DNA of 64,000 bases from Channa striata (lineage: Eukaryota; Chordata; Actinopteri; Anabantiformes; Channidae). Location: positions 8,373,501 to 8,437,500 of the forward strand of contig CM065184.1 of NCBI GenBank assembly GCA_033026295.1, written 5' to 3'. The translations under genes and the position numbers were made by a program. The notes beneath the pieces are model-generated. The model was not told where the DNA came from and did not search any database. It worked only from the letters and a program-made list of their open reading frames with translations. This document shows positions 58,431-64,000 of this stretch, piece by piece (position 1 is the stretch's first letter; each line of letters begins with the position of its first letter).

Positions 58431-61400
58431 AAAACAATGGGTAATAATTGGGGGGAAATATCATGCTTTGAAGTAAATCCTGTTATCTAAACTGTGGACA
58501 TGGATTACCATCATCAAAAGAAATGACACAAGAAACATCAGATGCTACAACATTCACGTGACTAAAGCCTTGAGCGTCATGGCATTTTGCATTTGCATTG
58601 TCTCTCGTGCTTTTAAGTTCTGTCAAGACATTAATAGTGTTGTACAGTCTTCAGCCAGATTTGCATAAGTTTGCTTATTCATAGCCAGCACATATACATG
58701 AACTCATGAATGCATCATGTGAACTGCAGTCATTGTATTTAGTGAATGACAGATGTTTTCTCCTCACTGTGGGTGGACGTTGCCATGAACATTTGCTATG
58801 TTTCTGCGACACAGGTGTAACAGTGGTTCCTGCAGAGACTCAAGTGATCAATGGAATTTGCCAAGCTGCCAATGTTGTAAAACTCATACAGTGACAGCGA
58901 AGGGCGTTTTAAAGGACAGTGACTACGCCGGAGTGAAGTGGATAGTCGTGCTTCACTATAGGGGAAGGCTGAGAGGGTTCAACAAGGAGAGATTTAGTCA
59001 TCACCTTCATGAAATGAGCTACAAATATTAGCTTTGGATTCTGGACTGATGTAGTTGTGTAACAGATTCTGCGCATTGTCACATGAAATCCTTCTAATCC
59101 AGAGATTGATATTCATCAGGCTTTTACTTGTGAGGAACAATATTAACATAATGCAACAGCAGTGCCACTAAATCATCTGCCATGTGCCGGGTGGATATCT
59201 GTGTCTGATAAATTGATAAGCCCTTTGGTGATTCAGTAATCCGAAAAGGATCAGATGATCTTTAGGCAAATACACTTTGGTCTTTTAAGGGGAAGGGATC
59301 CCACCTACTGATCAAGACCACTTGTCATTAAAACATTATTTACAACACAGACTATTAAAAATTAGTCAGATTGAATATGTGTGAGGATATTGCAGCACAA
59401 AAACAGGAAAACATTAACCTGCAATGTAAAATCACATGCGTGCACAAAACGTAGATCTACTCTCATGTCACAAAGACCCTTTAATAATCTATCATGTATT
59501 TCTCTTACAAACATGTTTTATATTAAATTATAATTGTTTTGCATTTGCACCAGTGAGTCCTTGATTTGAAGTGTCACTCACTTTTTCAGCCCTAAAAAGT
59601 TGGAATAGATGTTATTAGTTGTAATAGTTCTTGTAGTTGCTGCAGATTTCTCTCTGTGTACAATCAGTAAAGTATGAAACATGAGTCAGCATTTCAGTTT
59701 GATTAATGTAATTCATTATTAATAAGAAATATACCTCATTGAATTTGAGGAGATTTAGTTGCTGCTGCAGTGCTAAACTTACAGCTAATAACCACGATTC
59801 AACTTTTTCAACACGTGTTAATAAATGAATTTCACTAATCCCCTAGAAAGAGCTGCAGTGAGACATTTCACTGTAATCAGTAAAAGCTCCTCCATGGGAA
59901 AAGTGCAAAAGGCAGAGCAGAGGAAGATTAAAGTTGTGATTGATGGTATTTTGTATAGACTGGGACCATGGCCTTAGTTTAATGGTAAAGATCAAATCCC
60001 ATCTGGATCAAATCTTACCTCTTAATGTCAGAGCTGATGATAGAAGAGAAGAATCTGAGAGTGATACGGGATTCTGTCCCTCACAGGAAAGCATGAATTG
60101 TACAAATTGGTGGTAAAAATTGAAACGCATAGCTCAGTTTTTAAACCTGAGCCCTGCAACCATACTGAGGCTGTGCGGGAAATGCCATAATGTGATTAAA
60201 CACAGAGCTTTGGGCGGCTTTGATGAAAAAAAAAGTCTAATCTATCCCTGTGAAAAAAGCAAAAGGACACCCTTTTGAAAAGGGGAAGAATTCTCCCCAT
60301 ATCATCTATTTCATGAACATAAAAGATGCGTGAGATTTGTCAGGTTCTGTATATTTCTCAAAGGAGAGCTGTTTCTCAGGCCACTTTTAAGGACACCACG
60401 CGCAGCTGCTATAATTGCTTTATAACAATGGGTTCAGATACACTGTTCGAGTTCACATTTGTTAGATTAATTATGGAAATTCTTCATGCAGAACTCTGCT
60501 GTTTATTAAAACAGATGTATGACACATGCTTCCACTCGAATATTTAATGGAAGAAAAACTCAGGTAGAATGCATAATGTCCTCAGTTGTACAATGGAAAA
60601 CAGAAACATACACCTAATGCTAAATTCTGCAAGCGCATCAGGTAACGGTGATAGAATGTGGATAAATGCTTGATTTCAGTTTTTTAGTTTTTTTCACCCT
60701 ACCTACAGCCGATGTGACAAACAAAATATTATTTCATGTCACACAAGTAAACCAATTTCAGTGTCATCACAATTTTTACACGGGTTAAAAGTTTCCCTTT
60801 TTCCTCATATTCAAGTGTGAAATATATTGAAAAGTAAACTCGTATTTTCAGTGTGTAACAGACAACAAAAGGTGCATGCTGACAGCGTTTACTCAGGTAG
60901 AAAGGAGTGAAGGGCAGCATCTATTCACTGAGACAAAGGGCTGCAAATCTAATTTTCCTCCCCATTCTGCTGTGTGAAGAGGCATTCACAGGCAGCTCCC
61001 TATGAAGATCAGTCACTGTCAGGGGACATACAGGTTGTCAATTGATAATGAAGCACAGTGCTAAGGGCCTTTAGCTTCTCACTGTCCTAATTACACTGAG
61101 TGAGGACTCCCCCCCTCCCCGCCCGCGTTACCATTTGATTTATTTCCTGTGCCTCGTTAAGGACCGGCGTTAATTGTTTTTGCAGATGAGTGTCAGGCTA
61201 GACGAATCAAGCCTCAATTATTTGTGGCTGGTCTATTTACACGTAGTACCTCGTTCAATACTGGGAATGTTGTGTGGGTCAAACGAACGCTGATATCAGC
61301 GGAGAGATAAGTCGGCGTGATGAATGTTTTGTTAGGTTTTTTATTTGAGCTGACGCCGAATAATGTCAAGGCTTCATCACACTTCTGTTGCACGCTCCTC

Positions 61401-61620
61401 TCATACAAGTTCTGCATTGTCCCCAAATAATTTCACAAACAAAGAAATGCTCGTAGCTTCGATGTTAAAATAGTTTTACAGACAAATCCTCTCAGTTAGA
61501 ACCATGACTGACGAGGACTCCTCTACTGGGTTTTTCCAAGGCTTTCAGCCACATTTCACCATCTTCCTCAGCAGATGGAGTTAGCATAAGTTGGTGTTAT
61601 GATGTTATACATGCTATAGT

Positions 61621-61956
61621 CAGTGGCGATCCTGGAGTCTGTTGGGGCCCTAGGCACGAACTTATGCATCATAAAACCACAATGATATAGGAAATATAAA
61701 ATACGCACAGAGGTGCTTCAAGCCAGATGCTTGAGTAATGAAGGACAGTAGGGGGCCAACGAATATTAAACTATGTACAGCACTGGCTGTGGATAAAGAT
61801 TGTAATGACTTTGCTATGATGTGAAATTTAGACGCAAAGAAATTTGGACGTGACGTGTAAATCACTACAGTGTATTTCACAAGTTATTGTTCTATTTGCA
61901 GTGTGGGGAGGTGTGTGTGTTTTTTTGCCTAGGATCCCAACACACTAGCGCCACTG
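61621..61956. mobile_element. MITE-like element with imperfect terminal inverted repeats
   Basis: The left end cagtggcgatcctggag...gttggggccctaggc is mirrored by the right end gcctaggatcccaac...ctagcgccactg: the outer 8 bases are identical inverted, and inner GTTGGG and CCTAGGC blocks also match. Length 336 bp, no ORF with transposase likeness. The CAGTG terminus resembles hAT-type non-autonomous elements; a clear target-site duplication was not found, so the class is uncertain. Confidence 0.65.
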
Positions 61957-62059
61957 AATACACATCACACCACACTGCACATAGCACAATAACACACAGT
62001 CGGGATTTATAGTGCATTTATTGTCCAAATCTAAATTTAAAACTTTACAGAATTCATAG

Positions 62060-62610
62060 TTTGACAGTTAGCTTAGTCAGACACAGCTTTGTACAGAAAA
62101 ATTATTGTCTGGCTCAGCTAAGTATTAGCAGCCTGCTTGCTAAGCTAACAAGTTGACTTCTGGTGACACGTTAGCTGCTCTGCTAACTTAGTTAGCTAAT
62201 TTAACTAATGCTAAATGTCAATAGAAACAATTGAAACAAGTTGATACCAGTGTAAGTTCTGTTATTCAACTGTCTCTTCACCACAATCACAGCTACCCTA
62301 GTTGCATTTAGCTAACATCATTTAGTTCATTATATTGACTTTTTTTATCTCCACTGCTCCACTTACCGCCATCTTGGTTTTTTCTTTCCTCCTCTTCATT
62401 TTTCTCCCTGGTGTTCGTTGGTTCGTTGGGCCATTTTGTTCGCGCTGAATTGTGCGTCACTTGCGGCGCAGCGACACTCGGGGTCCTCTCAGGGAGGTCT
62501 GCACACAGTCAGTGCCGGACACGCAGCGGTGTTCGGCCCTCGGGGACCCCCCACTGATCTCCCACTGACCCCCTACTGGCCTGGGGCCTGACAGTTGCCT
62601 GCCTTGGCTG
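62060..62610 (-). promoter_or_regulatory. promoter / first-exon-like island inside khdrbs2 intron 6
   Basis: 62430-62600 is CpG-rich, unlike its surroundings. On the minus strand, downstream of it, the sequence reads ...accaagATGGCG then GTAAGTGG (ATG at 62372-62370, donor at 62366-62361). That is a YY1-type AAGATGGCG start with a strong splice donor directly after two codons, followed by a GTTAGC/GCTAAC-rich stretch (62060-62330). This is the layout of a housekeeping-gene first exon. No downstream exon was recognised, so it may be a displaced or duplicated promoter carried by a repeat. Confidence 0.4.
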
Positions 62611-62924
62611 CTGTTAAAGTGAAATAATTCAGAACTTCTAATTAATTTACAAATTGATATAATTCAAGCTATTCATAAGCAGTAGTATATAAAAACAAAC
62701 TATAGCATTGCTAATAGTGGAGGCTCACACTTGCACCATTGCTGATCGTGTGGGGGGTGTCGCATAGGGAATATTAACCCTAAACTCTTTCTTTATGTCC
62801 CAGTTATTAACTTAGAAACCATACAACACAAAGCGCTCCAACATGTTCTTCATGCAAACACATCCACCTGCCAACTGCTGTGTTAGAAAAGGTAAACAGC
62901 AGCATGACTCTAAGATATCTATTA

Positions 62925-62925
<1 letters not shown>

Positions 62926-62963
<38 letters not shown>

Positions 62964-62969
62964 CACACT
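62926..62969 (+). repeat. (AC)n microsatellite
   Basis: About 22 AC units with one CG interruption. Confidence 0.9.
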
Positions 62970-63007
62970 CACATCGCTCTAGTAAAGAAACAGCTACAGT
63001 GTTCAAG

Positions 63008-63050
63008 TTAATTTGAAGCTATAGGCTGCGAGCCTATAGCTTCAAATTAA
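63008..63050. repeat. perfect 20-bp hairpin with 3-base loop
   Basis: ttaatttgaagctataggct (63008-63027) and its exact reverse complement (63031-63050) flank gcg. The following AT-rich sequence shows no obvious gene for which this could be a terminator. Confidence 0.95.
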
Positions 63051-64000
63051 TTTGTCCCTATTGTGCATTTCGTTATTTATTTTGCACAATTAATGCACCA
63101 AGAACAATACAGACATTTTTATATGTTATTATTGCTCAATGCTATAAATAACATTTTAATACATATCATGTTAAAAATTGCTACATCACTTTTTTGTAGT
63201 TCTATATCATAACTAAAGGTTTATTTTTATATTGCATTGGACTGAAATTAATCCGATGATTGCTTTACAGTTATGGCTGAGTGTAGAGCAGCTTGTCATA
63301 TGGGATTGCTAACAAAACGGTCAATTACTGAGATATGCAGGTCTCTGACTCAGGCTTTGTGGGGGAAGACTCATGCAAGAAAGGGAGATGTATTGGATCC
63401 CCTGAACAACTTAATCCCCCACATAATCCCTAACTTTAATTTAGTCAAATTCACGTTCACACAAATAAAGCTGCACAGGAACCGGAGCTGTTTGAGTCCC
63501 AGTTACCAACAGAAGAGGGAGAGTGTGTCAGAAATGTAATTTATTTTTGCGTTATTGCGTCTGATGTGTCTGCTTTTGTGTTATAAAGCGCTGTCAGACG
63601 CAGCCTCACCTTATGCAAGATAATATTACTCTATTGTTACAGGCAGACGTGGAGGGATAACACACCACTGAGACCACGCCTGACATAAACCCCCTTTACT
63701 GAAGCTTTCAACACATTTTCCTCTGTTGATTTAAAAATCATTATATCTCTAAAAAGAAAAAACACTTCTCTGTATCATGGTAGAGCTTGACTTAAATTAG
63801 CAGGTTTGAAAAGGATTTGAACCAATTAGTCTCAGTGAAAAAGAAACATAAGAACTCCACTAAATCTCCTTAAATGAGCAGTGATCAATTAGACACAGCA
63901 GACAAGAGCTAACTTTACTCAAACTAGTTATCACTTGTGTCATTAATAAATCTTTTACAATTTAACATAATATTATGTGGAGCATCCTTAGACAGACAGA

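Larger units (their letters stand above)
55647..64000 (+). other. khdrbs2 intron 6 (runs off right edge)
   Basis: 8.35 kb. Contains a repeat with a long TG tract (58177-58430), a MITE-like element (61621-61956), a CpG-rich promoter-like island (62060-62610), an AC microsatellite (62926-62969) and a perfect hairpin (63008-63050). No further khdrbs2 exon was seen. Confidence 0.7.

Noticed and set aside
55647..64000. Remaining khdrbs2 C-terminal exons
   Set aside because: I looked for the tyrosine/aspartate/glycine-rich tail coding sequence and did not find it; the exons probably lie beyond the right edge.
1..64000. CRISPR array, prophage, plasmid origin or bacterial operon
   Set aside because: Intron-exon structure, CpG promoters and fish repeats show vertebrate nuclear DNA; no regularly spaced identical short repeats were seen.

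Overview
The window is vertebrate nuclear DNA, almost certainly from a ray-finned (probably percomorph) fish. It has AT-rich long introns with GT-AG boundaries, CpG-rich promoters, CA/TG microsatellites, a decayed Tc1/mariner element and several dispersed repeats typical of teleosts. There are no bacterial-type operons, CRISPR arrays or prophage. Three protein-coding genes were reconstructed exon by exon; all splice phases agree except for one missing base in khdrbs2 exon 3.

Layout. (1) 1-6.9 kb, minus strand: the 5' part of phf3 (PHD finger protein 3), with four coding exons running off the left edge. They encode an acidic N-terminus, two AT-hook-like motifs, a long low-complexity region and a PHD finger. 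A CpG-rich promoter lies around 5.9-6.9 kb and a 111-bp-period minisatellite sits in coding intron 1. (2) 6.9-9.2 kb: intergenic, with one copy of a roughly 1-kb duplicated repeat. (3) 9.35-13.8 kb, minus strand: complete asrgl1 (isoaspartyl peptidase/L-asparaginase), six coding exons, 310 aa. A second copy of the 1-kb repeat and a decayed copy of the end of its fourth coding exon lie in its introns. A probable 5' noncoding exon is near 14.7 kb. (4) 14.8-17.9 kb: intergenic, little recognisable. (5) 18.0 kb to beyond the right edge, plus strand: khdrbs2 (SLM1, a STAR/KH RNA-binding splicing regulator). Its first six coding exons (266 aa) lie at 18.4, 27.9, 40.8, 44.2, 53.8 and 55.5 kb. The C-terminal tyrosine-rich exons are outside the window.

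phf3 and khdrbs2 are also neighbours on the human chromosome 6 pericentromeric long arm, so this looks like conserved synteny. asrgl1 between them is not the human arrangement (human ASRGL1 is on chromosome 11). The three genes work in separate pathways: chromatin/RNA polymerase II regulation, breakdown of isoaspartyl peptides, and alternative splicing.

Most of the window (about 38 kb) is khdrbs2 intron. The points most worth a second look are: a 1-base deletion in the KH-domain GPRG loop of khdrbs2 exon 3; a 57-bp-arm near-perfect hairpin at 34.25-34.39 kb; a promoter/first-exon-like island (ATG GCG followed directly by a GTAAGT donor) on the minus strand at 62.4 kb; and the exon-fragment duplication inside asrgl1. 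I found no evidence of a novel multi-gene system.
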